In this document: positions 9,084 to 18,978 of the stretch, in pieces
Position numbering within the stretch: the stretch's first letter is position 1
How the letters are laid out: the number at the start of each line of letters is the position of its first letter
Assembly (NCBI GenBank): GCA_947464275.1
Contig: CANHVU010000007.1
Span: forward strand, 62,001-126,000
Direction of reading: 5' to 3'
Source: Bacteroidota bacterium
GTDB taxonomy: Bacteria; Bacteroidota; Bacteroidia; UKL13-3
Length of the DNA stretch: 64,000 bases
Program-made: the position numbers and the translations under genes
Notes under the pieces: generated by a model
The model's input: the letters and a program-made list of their open reading frames with translations, nothing else
Told to the model about the DNA's origin: nothing
Database searches by the model: none

Positions 9084-10151
9084 TTAAAAGTCCATTCTAA
9101 AGCGCTCTCGCTTAAACTGTTGAAAAGCTAATGGATTGGCTCGTAATTCCTTGTTATCAGTGCGTCTAGCTATTATATCAAGCGCTAAATACAAGGCATT
9201 TCTTAAACTACTTTCATCTGCTTTATTTTTTCCGGCAATGTCGTATGCCGTACCATGGTCGGGCGAAGTTCGAACTGCACTGAGGCCAGCGGTATAATTT
9301 ACCCCATCGGTAAAAGCAAAATATTTGAATGGAATTAAGCCTTGGTCGTGATACATTGCCATAACACCATCAAATTTTTCATATTGTTTTGACCCAAAAA
9401 ATCCATCTGAAGGGTAAGGTCCGTATGCCATTATGCCTTCTGTTTGTGCCGCATTGATTGCAGGTGTAATAATATTTTTTTCTTCAGCACCAATTAAGCC
9501 ATCATCGCCAGCATGAGGATTTAAGCCTAAAACTGCAATTTTGGGTTTAGGGCAATTAAAATCGTTTTTCAACGATTGATTCATTGTTTTTATTTTACTT
9601 AAAATAAGTTCAGTACTTAATTTTGAAGCTACATCTTTTAGTGGAACATGTCCAGTAACTAAACCTATTTTTAAGTCTTCACAAACTAAAAACATGAGGT
9701 AATTATGGTTATTTAATTCCTTAGCTAAATATTCGGTATGTCCTTTAAATGGCAACAATTCGCTATTAACAAGGTTTTTATTTAAAGGTGCTGTTACTAG
9801 CCCATCAATTTTACCTTCTTTTAAATCTTGGGTAGCTACCTCTAAACTTTTAAATGCATATTTTCCGCCAATTTCATTGGCTTCACCAACTTTAATTTCT
9901 ACCTCTTCTTCCCAACAAGCTATTAAGTTGATTTTTTTTGAATTAACTTGGTCTGGGCTTTTAATAATATTTACAAAAAACTCAGGCATACCAATTATTT
10001 TTTTCCAAAAGCCAATTACCTTTGGTGAACCATAAATAATAGGTGTGCAGTAATCGCAAATTCTTAGATCGCTTAAGGTTTTAATTACAATTTCAGGTGC
10101 TATAGAGTTAATATCGCCAAGTGTAATACCTATAATAGGAAGTTTACTCAT
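9084..10151 (-). CDS. pdxA: 4-hydroxythreonine-4-phosphate dehydrogenase
   Basis: 355 residues, normal for PdxA, which oxidises 4-phosphohydroxy-L-threonine with NAD in the DXP-dependent pyridoxal phosphate pathway. Seen: GITLGDINSIAPEI at the N terminus (family form GDPxGIGPE, here with the variant NSIA), GHTEYLA near residue 137, MYHDQGLIPFK near 265 and VRTSPDHGTAYDIAGK near 292, which hold the metal-binding histidines and substrate contacts. Begins 53 bp after rpe on the same strand, with no terminator or clear promoter between, so rpe-pdxA is probably one transcript; both act on sugar- or hydroxyacid-phosphate metabolism that feeds PLP and pentose pathways. The variant loop is the only oddity. 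Confidence 0.95.
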   Translation of the reverse strand: MSKLPIIGITLGDINSIAPEIVIKTLSDLRICDYCTPIIYGSPKVIGFWKKIIGMPEFFVNIIKSPDQVNSKKINLIACWEEEVEIKVGEANEIGGKYAFKSLEVATQDLKEGKIDGLVTAPLNKNLVNSELLPFKGHTEYLAKELNNHNYLMFLVCEDLKIGLVTGHVPLKDVASKLSTELILSKIKTMNQSLKNDFNCPKPKIAVLGLNPHAGDDGLIGAEEKNIITPAINAAQTEGIMAYGPYPSDGFFGSKQYEKFDGVMAMYHDQGLIPFKYFAFTDGVNYTAGLSAVRTSPDHGTAYDIAGKNKADESSLRNALYLALDIIARRTDNKELRANPLAFQQFKRERFRMDF

Positions 10152-10204
10152 TTTAATGAATTTTTTTTAAGGAAGTTAGTAATATTTATTATAGTTTTTA
10201 ACTA

Positions 10205-10858
10205 TTATAATGCTTTTAAACTAGCAATGGTAGCCATTGGGTTATTGGATGAGAATACGTAATTTCCTGCTACCAAAACATTGGCTCCTGCATTCAATAG
10301 TTTAGGTGCAGTAATTTCGTTTACTCCACCATCTATTTCTATCAAACAATGGCTGTTTTTTTGAATAATTAAATTCTTTAAATCAGCACATTTATTATAA
10401 GTGTTTTCAATAAATTTTTGACCTCCAAAGCCTGGGTTTACACTCATCATACACACCAAATCAGTATCCGCAATAATGTCTTTTAGTAATTCAATAGGTG
10501 TATGTGGATTAATGGCAACACCCGCTTTCATACCTGCTTCTTTGATAGCATAAATAGTGCGGTGCAAATGGGTACACGCTTCGTAATGTACCGAAAGAAT
10601 ATTGGCGCCTACATCTTTAAAATCGGTAATATAACGTTCTGGTTGAACAATCATTAAATGAACATCTAATGTTTTGGTAGCTAATTTTTGTAAAGATTTC
10701 ATTACAGGGAATCCAAACGAAATATTGGGAACAAAAACACCATCCATTACATCTACGTGAAACCAATCGGCCTCACTTTTATTAATCATTTCAATGTCGG
10801 TTCCTAATTGTGCAAAATTTGCAGATAGTATAGAAGGTGCAATAATGTGATTTGGCAT
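10205..10858 (-). CDS. rpe: Ribulose-phosphate 3-epimerase
   Basis: 217 residues, full length for this TIM-barrel enzyme of the pentose phosphate pathway, interconverting ribulose-5-P and xylulose-5-P. Seen: IAPSILSANFAQLG at the N terminus (catalytic Ser/metal region), DWFHVDVMDGVFVPNIS near 31-47 with the metal-binding His-Val-Asp, DVHLMI near 64, MSVNPGFGGQKFI near 138-150 and EIDGGVN near 173 (second catalytic Asp). A TATATTTG element ends only 8 bases before the ATG, implying a leader of just a few bases. First gene of the likely rpe-pdxA pair. Confidence 0.96.
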   Translation of the reverse strand: MPNHIIAPSILSANFAQLGTDIEMINKSEADWFHVDVMDGVFVPNISFGFPVMKSLQKLATKTLDVHLMIVQPERYITDFKDVGANILSVHYEACTHLHRTIYAIKEAGMKAGVAINPHTPIELLKDIIADTDLVCMMSVNPGFGGQKFIENTYNKCADLKNLIIQKNSHCLIEIDGGVNEITAPKLLNAGANVLVAGNYVFSSNNPMATIASLKAL

Positions 10859-10866
10859 AATGCCCG

Positions 10867-10874
10867 CAAATATA
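10867..10874 (-). promoter_or_regulatory. Candidate -7 promoter element for rpe
   Basis: TATATTTG on the minus strand, an exact TAnnTTTG match. Its last base is 8 nt from the A of the rpe start codon, which would give a nearly leaderless transcript. No convincing -33 TTTG lies 19-21 bases upstream. Confidence 0.45.
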
Positions 10875-10905
10875 ATTTTTAATTGATAAGGTTGAAATTT
10901 TACTT

Positions 10906-11604
10906 CTATTCTCTGAATAAGAAAATACCTACACCAATGTTTAAGTTGATAACAGTTTGGTTGTAAGAAATATCTCCTTCTGAAAATGTTTCTTTGGTGT
11001 TATTGTTTGTAATAATAATATTATTGGGACGTGCAGTGCTTACTAAATAATTTCCTTCAATTTCAATAAAAAATTTGTTTTCTATGGGAACATAAATTCC
11101 TGCTCCAAATCCATAAATAGGATTTATACTTGAGGTGCTTTGTTGTAAAGTAAGCGAACCTACAGTGTTAGAGCCAGTTATTTCTGCCGATTTTGACCTT
11201 CCAAATCCCCCATAGGCTTTAATAAATAAGGGAGTTTCTTTGCCTTTTAGCATAATACTTCCAATAAAAGCATCAGTTTCATATTTTTTGTTTGTTTTAG
11301 TATTTATTGTGGTAAAGGCATTATTAAAGCCTGCATATATGTTTCCTTCTTCTATCCCATTAGTAAAATTTAAGTAATTTATACCCAAGCAAAATGCATC
11401 AACTATTCTAAAATCAGCATACAATTTATAATTATATCCATTTGCTGCATATCCATTATCAATATAAAGTCCATAGCCACTTGCAAACTGACCCATTGGA
11501 ATTGCTAAACCGCCTTGTACTCCAATTTGAATTTCGTGTTTTTGGGCAATAACCATGTTACTGAAGCAAATAGTAAAAAGTAAAGATAAATATTTTATTG
11601 ACAT
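10906..11604 (-). CDS. Outer-membrane beta-barrel protein, OmpA/OprF-type N-domain
   Basis: 232 residues with a signal peptide ending near residue 20 (NMVIAQ) and then alternating aromatic/hydrophobic strands with glycine-rich turns (IQIGVQGGLAIPMG, YGGFGRSKSA, YGFGAGIYVPI), finishing on a strand that ends in Phe plus a charged tail (VGIFLFRE). This is the look of an eight-stranded outer-membrane barrel. No peptidoglycan-binding domain follows. It is separated by 47 bp from rpe on the same strand and is divergent from the LruC lipoprotein. Ligand and role are unknown. Confidence 0.72.
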   Translation of the reverse strand: MSIKYLSLLFTICFSNMVIAQKHEIQIGVQGGLAIPMGQFASGYGLYIDNGYAANGYNYKLYADFRIVDAFCLGINYLNFTNGIEEGNIYAGFNNAFTTINTKTNKKYETDAFIGSIMLKGKETPLFIKAYGGFGRSKSAEITGSNTVGSLTLQQSTSSINPIYGFGAGIYVPIENKFFIEIEGNYLVSTARPNNIIITNNNTKETFSEGDISYNQTVINLNIGVGIFLFRE

Positions 11605-11876
11605 ACAAATGCAATTATAAGCAACTTGCAGTTTACTTTAAATTTTCGGCTATTCGTATAATTTTAATTTTTCTGTTTTTTTATGCATTTAACACCTTTT
11701 TTTGTTTATAATTCATTTAATTTTTATATTTAAATTATTGTTATTTAATGATTTATATGCGACAAATTGTTTTTATAATCGCAGAGTAATTGTTGAAAAT
11801 AAATAATCTATGTCCAATCTTTTGTTGAAAGCATTTTATTAAGGCTTTCCTTTGTAGTTGAACAAACAATAAATAC

Positions 11877-13265
11877 ATGAAAAACATTTTACTAATATTT
11901 TCTTTTTTGGTATTAATAATGGCTTGCCGCAAAGAAATTGTGGTGCAACGCGCTATTCCTACAAATACCACCAATACCACACCAAATACAGAAACACTAA
12001 ATGGATTAACTGCCCCTGAAAATTTTAAGTGGCAGTTTTTACAAGATTATTTAATAACGCTAACCGCAGATACTCTTATTGATAGTGTTTCATTTGCTTT
12101 ATACAGCGATGATGCAAAACTGGTTTATAACGGCATATTCAATTTTGGATATTCATCTTTTTCATTGCGTGTGCCTCGTGATGTCAAATATTTATTATTG
12201 GTGTCATATAGTTCTAAAATAGTTCCTGCACAAACCATTAATCTCCAAAACCCAACTTCATTGTATAATGATAAAGTTGTTATTAAAACCATAATACAAG
12301 CCAATAAGTTATGGACTAAAAAATCAAATGATTTAGCTGATAAAAATGAAGGCAGCCAACTATTTAAAGGTGGTGATATTACCTCGTTATGGAGCAAAAA
12401 TGAGTATTTATATACTAGAACTTTATTTGAAGATTTATGGCCAAGTACTGCCGACTACGATTTTAATGATATGGTAGTTGATAATTTAAATTCATTAAAT
12501 TTTAGAACTGCCGGCAATAAACCTGCTGGTGCTAAAAGACCAATTGGCTTAGGTAATAAAGTTGTAAATCAATTAAAGGGAACTTATGTTGTACAAGCCA
12601 ACGGTGCAGGTTTTAATAATGGACTTGCAGTACAAATATTCGGTGAGTATTACAATCAAGATGGAAGCATAACTCCAATTAACAATTTGGCTAATTATAT
12701 CTCTAATTGCAAGTTTACCAACAGCAGCGGGAAGGCTAACTCTGGTGCAAATTTAGAAACTTTACCCAACGGAGATGTTGTGTTAGTTTTGTTTGCTCGC
12801 ATCAATGATGTAAAAGCTTCTATTTATCAAAATACAGATGCCAAAACAGCTTTTGGATTAGGTGATACTATTTTCTTTACTATCGATTTAAATACTGAAA
12901 TAGATAAAGATTATTGGCAAGGTAAATTATGTACTTTCAGGTATTCTCATCCTTTTTTATTGCAAAATGGTGATAGAAGCATGGAAATTCATGTGGCAGG
13001 GGAAAAACCAACATTAAAAGCCAATACTGCTATTTTTGGTACAGGAGAAGATAACACAAATATAAGCACTGGCAAAACTTATTTAAGTAAAAAGAAAAAT
13101 TTGCCTTGGGCCTTGTCTATGCCTTCTAGTTTTGTTTGGCCAACCGAAAAAGTTGAAATGGTTAAAGCATATCCTAACTTTAGTGCCTGGGTTTTAAAAA
13201 ATGGTGTTAATATTAACGAATGGCGCTACAATAAATTAGATTCATTAATAAAACAAGTAAACTAA
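11877..13265 (+). CDS. LruC-domain lipoprotein
   Basis: 462 residues. The N terminus is a lipoprotein signal with lipobox LIMAC (Cys about residue 17), so the mature protein should be lipid-anchored. Residues about 190-200 contain WPSTADYDFNDMVVD, the hallmark of LruC domains (leptospiral LruC-like, linked to DUF4842 in Bacteroidota); the following 250 residues are beta-rich and end with HVAGEKPT and a paired aromatic region (PSSFVWPTEKV). A TTG, 19 bases, then TTCCTTTG stands 22 bases before the ATG as a near-consensus promoter. A terminator follows at 13286-13319, so it is monocistronic. Function of LruC domains is not established; surface carbohydrate binding is only a guess. Confidence 0.82.
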   Translation: MKNILLIFSFLVLIMACRKEIVVQRAIPTNTTNTTPNTETLNGLTAPENFKWQFLQDYLITLTADTLIDSVSFALYSDDAKLVYNGIFNFGYSSFSLRVPRDVKYLLLVSYSSKIVPAQTINLQNPTSLYNDKVVIKTIIQANKLWTKKSNDLADKNEGSQLFKGGDITSLWSKNEYLYTRTLFEDLWPSTADYDFNDMVVDNLNSLNFRTAGNKPAGAKRPIGLGNKVVNQLKGTYVVQANGAGFNNGLAVQIFGEYYNQDGSITPINNLANYISNCKFTNSSGKANSGANLETLPNGDVVLVLFARINDVKASIYQNTDAKTAFGLGDTIFFTIDLNTEIDKDYWQGKLCTFRYSHPFLLQNGDRSMEIHVAGEKPTLKANTAIFGTGEDNTNISTGKTYLSKKKNLPWALSMPSSFVWPTEKVEMVKAYPNFSAWVLKNGVNINEWRYNKLDSLIKQVN

Positions 13266-13285
13266 ATAGTTAATCTTAATTATTT

Positions 13286-13319
13286 AAAGGGTGAGGTTTT
13301 ATAAATCTTACCCTTTTTT
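13286..13319 (+). terminator. Terminator after the LruC lipoprotein gene
   Basis: Eleven-pair stem GGGTGAGGTTT / AAATCTTACCC (three G-U pairs) followed by a six-T run, 21 bases after the stop codon. Confidence 0.8.
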
Positions 13320-13465
13320 GTTTTAGGCTATTTCAATTTTTTTCCAAATAATACATTAAACAAAATATTGGGATTAAACATTAACTGAAAATATATAAAA
13401 TGAAGTTTCTTAATAAAATAAGTTTATAGCTTAATTGTATTTTTGAGTAATAAAAAGCATTAATT

Positions 13466-13495
13466 TTTGCTAAATAGTTTAATAACTTACCTTTG
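13466..13495 (+). promoter_or_regulatory. Consensus promoter for the LD-carboxypeptidase gene
   Basis: TTTG (13466-13469), an 18-base spacer, then TACCTTTG (13488-13495) matches both halves of the Bacteroidota housekeeping promoter. The ATG is 15 bases after the -7 element, so the leader is very short. Confidence 0.65.
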
Positions 13496-13509
13496 ACAAA
13501 ATATTATTT

Positions 13510-14409
13510 ATGTATTTAAAACCCAACAGTACCATAGCAATAGCTGCCACTGCAAGGCATATTGACAAAGATTCCATTAATAATGCCAAACAAATTTTTG
13601 AGAGTTGGGGTCTAAAAGTAGTACTAAGTAATTATCTGTTTGAGCAGGAAAATGCATTTGCCGGTAGTGATGAAAAACGTGCTTTGGGTTTGCAACAATT
13701 ATTGGATAACCCAGAAGTGGATGCTTTAGTGATAGCACGAGGGGGATACGGAACTGTGCGCGTTATTGATAAAATTGATTTTACCAATTTCAGGAAAAAA
13801 CCAAAATTGATTGCTGGCTTTAGCGATGTTACAGTTTTACATGCACATATCAATCAAAACTTTGGAATACAAACTCTTCATAGCTGCATGCCAATTACCA
13901 TGCAGGGCAAGTATTTCAATGAACAAACCAATCAAAGTTTTAAAAACGTTTTGTTTGGAAATGCAGTAAACTACCAATTTGCTCAGCATTCATTTAATAA
14001 TTGTAATAATATAGAAGGGGAGTTAGTTGGTGGCAATTTATCGGTATTGTATAGTTTATTAGGTAGCGCCAGCGATTTAAATTTGGATGGTAAAATACTT
14101 TTTATAGAAGATATTGGTGAATATTATTATCATATAGATCGCATGATGCAAGGCCTTGATAGAGCTGGGAAGTTCAAAAACCTAAAAGGTCTTTTGGTTG
14201 GAGGTATGAGTGATATGAATGAAAATGCAGCGCCATTTGCATTTAATAAAAACTGTTACCAAATTATAAATGAGGTAGTTGGTAAATATAATATCCCTGT
14301 TTTTTATGGCTTTCCTGCTGGACACGAAAACTTGAACTTATGCGTTAAACTTGCAGCTGATTGTAATATTAGTTTTGATAAGGAGAATGTATTCTTTTCT
14401 CAAGAATAA
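13510..14409 (+). CDS. LD-carboxypeptidase (peptidase S66 family)
   Basis: 299 residues, the usual size for LdcA-type cytoplasmic enzymes that remove the terminal D-Ala from murein tetrapeptides during cell-wall recycling. Visible: ARGGYGTVR near residue 77, the nucleophile motif GFSDVTVLH near 103-111, a glycine-rich GGNLSVLYSLLGS near 178, IEDIGE near 200, and the C-terminal FPAGHENLN that carries the catalytic His. The short leader and consensus promoter directly upstream indicate independent transcription. It is in the same window as anmK, another murein recycling gene, but not linked to it. Confidence 0.92.
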   Translation: MYLKPNSTIAIAATARHIDKDSINNAKQIFESWGLKVVLSNYLFEQENAFAGSDEKRALGLQQLLDNPEVDALVIARGGYGTVRVIDKIDFTNFRKKPKLIAGFSDVTVLHAHINQNFGIQTLHSCMPITMQGKYFNEQTNQSFKNVLFGNAVNYQFAQHSFNNCNNIEGELVGGNLSVLYSLLGSASDLNLDGKILFIEDIGEYYYHIDRMMQGLDRAGKFKNLKGLLVGGMSDMNENAAPFAFNKNCYQIINEVVGKYNIPVFYGFPAGHENLNLCVKLAADCNISFDKENVFFSQE

Positions 14410-14549
14410 TTTATTTTTAATAACAGTCAGTATTTTAAGTTTAATATGGTTGAAGAAAAAAATATTCATCAAAAATCACACATCAAAAATCTTAACTATG
14501 TTAATAGTTTAACTTGCCAAATGGCAATCAATTTAATTACTTGCACCCA

Positions 14550-17500
14550 ATGAAAAAAATATTACTTTTTGTACTAATTGTTACCCTTTTTAATGGTTAT
14601 TTATTAGCACAACGTCCAACTAGTTTTTCTTACGATCCTAATGTGTTTATAACGGAATTTGAAAGTTTCATGCGCAGTGGTAAAAGTGATGCCAAGGATG
14701 AAGCAGAAAATTTTGCAGCCAATTACAATACTGGAAAATTTAGTTTACCACAAAAGCAGCAAATGGTAAAATTATGTAATGAAATGTTGCAAAAACAAAT
14801 GCAACCAAGTGTGGAATTTTACTATTATATGCAAACTGCCAATGCTTTAGTGGCGAATAATCAAATAGCTAAATTTGATAATTGGCACAAAACATTAATT
14901 AGTGCACTTAAAAAGAATAAAGATGAATTCAATAGGTTTTTAAATGTGTCAAAAAACGTTTTTGCTGAAAATGTAATGCTTCGAGTTGGTGTATCTACTT
15001 GGGTTATCAATGCGCAAGATGTAGATTTAAAAATGGAAGGACAAGCTACCTTTATTTTTAAAAATCTTGACTTAATTTGTTATGGTACTGGCGATACATT
15101 AGAAATTTTGAAAACAAATGGAAAGTATTATGCAGGTACTAATCAATTTGTAGGAAAAGGCGGAAAAGTAGATTGGAGCAGAGTTGGGCTTGATACTTCT
15201 AAGGTATTTGCTAAACTAAATAATTATTTTATCAATTTAAGCGATGGGCTACTTACAGCCGATAGTGCCATGCTTACTTATAAAGATAGGTTTAAAGAAC
15301 CAGTTATGGGTAAGGTAACAGATAAACCATTGGGAAGCAGCCAAGGCGAAAAATCAATTTATCCTCAATTTGAAAGTACCACACAAACATTTACAGGTTT
15401 AACATACGGAAAAGCCAAATACAAAGGTGGTTTTGGTTTAAGAGGTGCATTGGTGGTAGGTAAAAGTTCTGGTAATCAAAAAGCAGAATTGTACTTTTAT
15501 TTTAAAAATAAACCAGTATTGCGCATTGCTAGTAATGAGTTTTTTATGCGCGATAATAAAATTACTAATGATAAAGTAGAGTTAACTATATTTTTAGATA
15601 AAGATTCTATTTTTCATCCTCAATTGAAATTTACCTATTTAATTAACGATGATAAAATTAGCCTTTACCGCGATACCAAAATTGGTATTAGTGCTGCTCC
15701 TTTTGTAGATTATTATCATAACCTCGAAATATATGTAGATGAATTAAAATGGGATATTAATAACCCTAAAATTGATTTGAAAAATGTGGCAGGTGATGAC
15801 CCGGCTAAGTTTCAATCAATTAATTATTTTAGAGATGTAATTTATGAACGTATACAAGGTATGTTGGATTACAATCCTTTGCAACGAGTAAAGCAATATT
15901 GCGAAAAGTATGATATCAAATCATTTAATATTGAATCGTATGCTCAGTTTTATAAAAGCGATTTAAGCGATATAAAATTAATGATGATTGATTTGAACGA
16001 TAGGGGTTTTTTAAATTATAATGAACAAACAAAAATTATAAATATTAAACCAAAACTAAAGGATTATGTAAACGCGCATATTGGACGAACGGATTATGAT
16101 GCCATCAGTTTTAAATCTGTTATTAGTGCAATTCCTAATGCAGCCATTAGTTTGATTAATAATGACTTAATTGTACAAGGTGTTGGTAGGTTTAAATTTA
16201 GTGATTCGCAAAATGTAGAAGTAACACCACGAGAACAAATATTAACTATTAAAAAAAATAGAGGAATTGAATTTAATGGTAAGCTTAGGGCTGGAAAAGC
16301 CGATTTTTACGGAAGTAATTTTTCATTTGATTATACCAAATTTGATGTAAGGCTTAACAATGTTGATTCACTTAAATTTTTATACCTAGACGATACATTG
16401 GGTTATCTAGCCAATGTAAAAAGTGTAATTCAAAATATTTATGGAACCTTAGAAATAGATTACCCTTATAATAAAAGTAGTAGAAAAAACTATCCGGGTT
16501 ATCCTAAATTTACAAGCGAAGTAGGCTCAAAAGTATTTTATGATTACCAAACCACACAAAATGGAAATTATGTAAAAGACCGATTTTTCTTTGCAGTTGA
16601 TCCATTTAAGCTAGATAGTTTAAATGATTTGAATTTATATACATTAGCATTGGCTGGTACACTTGAAAGTGATGGAATATTGCCAGATATGAGGCAAGAA
16701 ATATATTTACAGCCAGATAAATCTTTGGGTTTTTATATTCCTAACGATACGAATAATTCGTATATGTTATATAAAGGTAAAGGCTCTGCAAAGTTTGCTT
16801 TGAGGTTAAGTAACGATGGTTTAATAGGTGATGGAGATCTTTATTATCTAGCTTCTAAATCATCGAGTAAACGTTTTAATTTATTGCTAGATAGCATGAA
16901 TGCAGACTGTGAATCATTTAAAAACGATAGAACAGCATTGTTTCCAACCGTAATTAACTCTCAAAATGTATACAATCATTGGATTCCTTATCAAGATACG
17001 ATGTTCATATTTAATAAAGGAGAGCCTATCAAAATTGCATACGAAAAAGCAGAATTAAGAGGTACTTTAATTTTAACACCTCAGGCTATGAAAGCAAGAG
17101 GAAGTATGACAATAGAAGATGGAGAATTAATAGCCGATTTGTACGAATTACGTCCAGTTGAGATATTGAGTGAAAATGCTATTTTCCGTCAACGCTGGCC
17201 GGGTGACACAACTAAAATAGCTTTTGTAACTCAAAAAGTTAATGCATATGTGAATTTGGAAAAACGTTTTGGAGAGTTTACTTATTTAAATCCAAATGAA
17301 ATTAATAACCAATTTGCCTATAATTTATATGAAGGAAGTTTTGAAAAAATGAGATGGGAAATGGAACCAAGAACCATGGAATTTACTGGAAAAACTTTTG
17401 AGCAAAATGCCGCCAGTGCAAGCTATTTAATATCAAAACGACCAAGCCAAGATAATTTAACATTTAAATGTGCAAGCATGAAAATGGGATTAGGCGATTA

Positions 17501-18926
17501 TTTAATGAAAGCAAGTAAGATTCCATTTATTCAAGTAGTTGATAGTAAAGTATTACCCGATAGTGGTAAAGTAGAAATTGGTAAAGATGCTGAAATGAAT
17601 GAGTTGAAAAATGCTAAAATTAATGCAGACACTATTACTAAGTTTCATAAAATAGAACAAGTAACTATCAAAATTAACGGCAAAACCGATTTTAGAGGTC
17701 AAGGAAATTATATTTACCTAGATAAAAATAAAAAACCTCAACGTTTTTACTTAAGTGAAATTTACCCTGAAGACAAAAAATATTTAGGAGGAAAATCAAA
17801 TATTCCTGATTCAATAAATTTTAATGTTGGAACAAAACTAGCGTTTAGAGGTAATGCTATTTTACATTCATTCAATAAAAATTTAGAATACAATGGTTTC
17901 TTTAAACCATTACACGAATTATATTTACCTAAAACAGATTGGTTTAAATCTGCTGCGGTTATCAATCCTGATACGGTTTATATTGATTTATTGCCACCGT
18001 TAACAAATTTAAATAGGGCAGTATTAAATTGTGGTTTTATCCTTACTGCTGACTCTACTCACGTCACGCCAGCTATGTTCTCGCGTAAACGTTCAAATAA
18101 CGACATCGAACTTTTAAAAGTTGAAGGTACCTTTACATACAACGATAAGTTTGACGAATTTAGAATTGGTCCGTATGCCAAAGTGTTTGGACAGCCAGCT
18201 AAATTGGGTAATTTTATGGCAGTAAGCGAGAGCAAAAAAGCCATTTATGGCGAAGGTAAGTTCAATTTCAATCTCGATATTCCTAAATTTAAATTAATTA
18301 CTGCAGGAAACGGTTCATTTAGTTTAAGAGATACTACTTTTACCATGAATATTGCCGCAGTGGTTGACTTTGAAATGCCTGCCAATGCAATAAAATTAAT
18401 GGTTGACTCTATTACCGAACAATCGTCTTCTAATTCAAACGATTATTTTAAAAAAGAAATTTTAAATATAGCCTTACCTGAAATGGTAGATGAAAAAACT
18501 TTGAAAAAAATGAGCGATGAAGCCAGCGATGAGTTGGAAGGGAAATTGATAAACGATTTATTCAAATCATTTTTTATAACGGACTTGAAATTTAAATATG
18601 ATATCAATACACGTTCATTTATAAGCGAAGGCGATTTTGGGGTGAGAAGTATAGATAAGTATTCTATTGAACGCAGATTGCAAGGTAGAATTCAAATACT
18701 CAAAACTAGAACCAAAGAAGAGTTCGTAATTTATTTGCAACAAAATAATGGCAGTTGGTATTACTTTAAATATTCAAAAGGAAATTTAAGTATTTTAGGT
18801 AGCGATCCATTATTTAACGAAGCTCTAAAAGCTGGAATGGATAAATTAAATGGCGATGGATTTACTGTGAGGTTAGCAAGTATAAGCGACAGAAATAAAA
18901 TAATGAGAGCCATAAAAGGCAAGTAA
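14550..18926 (+). CDS. Large secreted protein of unknown function, 1458 residues
   Basis: The ATG at 14550 is chosen because it opens a clean Sec signal peptide (MKKILLFVLIVTLFNGYLLA, cleavage near AQ); an in-frame TTG 36 bases earlier would only add charged residues in front of it. The mature protein is long and mostly beta-type, with repeated short strands, DxxKxxxxN turns and scattered SMTI/GKAxxxG stretches, and no recognisable catalytic motif. There is no T9SS sorting domain and no lipobox; the tail (KIMRAIKGK) is basic. It is likely periplasmic or outer-membrane associated. The gene lies 53 bp upstream of plsY. I do not recognise the family; long Bacteroidota-specific envelope proteins of this kind are usually annotated as hypothetical. 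Confidence 0.8.
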   Translation: MKKILLFVLIVTLFNGYLLAQRPTSFSYDPNVFITEFESFMRSGKSDAKDEAENFAANYNTGKFSLPQKQQMVKLCNEMLQKQMQPSVEFYYYMQTANALVANNQIAKFDNWHKTLISALKKNKDEFNRFLNVSKNVFAENVMLRVGVSTWVINAQDVDLKMEGQATFIFKNLDLICYGTGDTLEILKTNGKYYAGTNQFVGKGGKVDWSRVGLDTSKVFAKLNNYFINLSDGLLTADSAMLTYKDRFKEPVMGKVTDKPLGSSQGEKSIYPQFESTTQTFTGLTYGKAKYKGGFGLRGALVVGKSSGNQKAELYFYFKNKPVLRIASNEFFMRDNKITNDKVELTIFLDKDSIFHPQLKFTYLINDDKISLYRDTKIGISAAPFVDYYHNLEIYVDELKWDINNPKIDLKNVAGDDPAKFQSINYFRDVIYERIQGMLDYNPLQRVKQYCEKYDIKSFNIESYAQFYKSDLSDIKLMMIDLNDRGFLNYNEQTKIINIKPKLKDYVNAHIGRTDYDAISFKSVISAIPNAAISLINNDLIVQGVGRFKFSDSQNVEVTPREQILTIKKNRGIEFNGKLRAGKADFYGSNFSFDYTKFDVRLNNVDSLKFLYLDDTLGYLANVKSVIQNIYGTLEIDYPYNKSSRKNYPGYPKFTSEVGSKVFYDYQTTQNGNYVKDRFFFAVDPFKLDSLNDLNLYTLALAGTLESDGILPDMRQEIYLQPDKSLGFYIPNDTNNSYMLYKGKGSAKFALRLSNDGLIGDGDLYYLASKSSSKRFNLLLDSMNADCESFKNDRTALFPTVINSQNVYNHWIPYQDTMFIFNKGEPIKIAYEKAELRGTLILTPQAMKARGSMTIEDGELIADLYELRPVEILSENAIFRQRWPGDTTKIAFVTQKVNAYVNLEKRFGEFTYLNPNEINNQFAYNLYEGSFEKMRWEMEPRTMEFTGKTFEQNAASASYLISKRPSQDNLTFKCASMKMGLGDYLMKASKIPFIQVVDSKVLPDSGKVEIGKDAEMNELKNAKINADTITKFHKIEQVTIKINGKTDFRGQGNYIYLDKNKKPQRFYLSEIYPEDKKYLGGKSNIPDSINFNVGTKLAFRGNAILHSFNKNLEYNGFFKPLHELYLPKTDWFKSAAVINPDTVYIDLLPPLTNLNRAVLNCGFILTADSTHVTPAMFSRKRSNNDIELLKVEGTFTYNDKFDEFRIGPYAKVFGQPAKLGNFMAVSESKKAIYGEGKFNFNLDIPKFKLITAGNGSFSLRDTTFTMNIAAVVDFEMPANAIKLMVDSITEQSSSNSNDYFKKEILNIALPEMVDEKTLKKMSDEASDELEGKLINDLFKSFFITDLKFKYDINTRSFISEGDFGVRSIDKYSIERRLQGRIQILKTRTKEEFVIYLQQNNGSWYYFKYSKGNLSILGSDPLFNEALKAGMDKLNGDGFTVRLASISDRNKIMRAIKGK

Positions 18927-18978
18927 TTTTTTTATAATATTAAAAATTTGTAATCTTGACGTTGTAAAAAAACAATAA

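Noticed and set aside
14514-14549. TTG start that would add 12 residues before the large secreted protein
   Set aside because: It would place non-signal residues before an otherwise perfect signal peptide.
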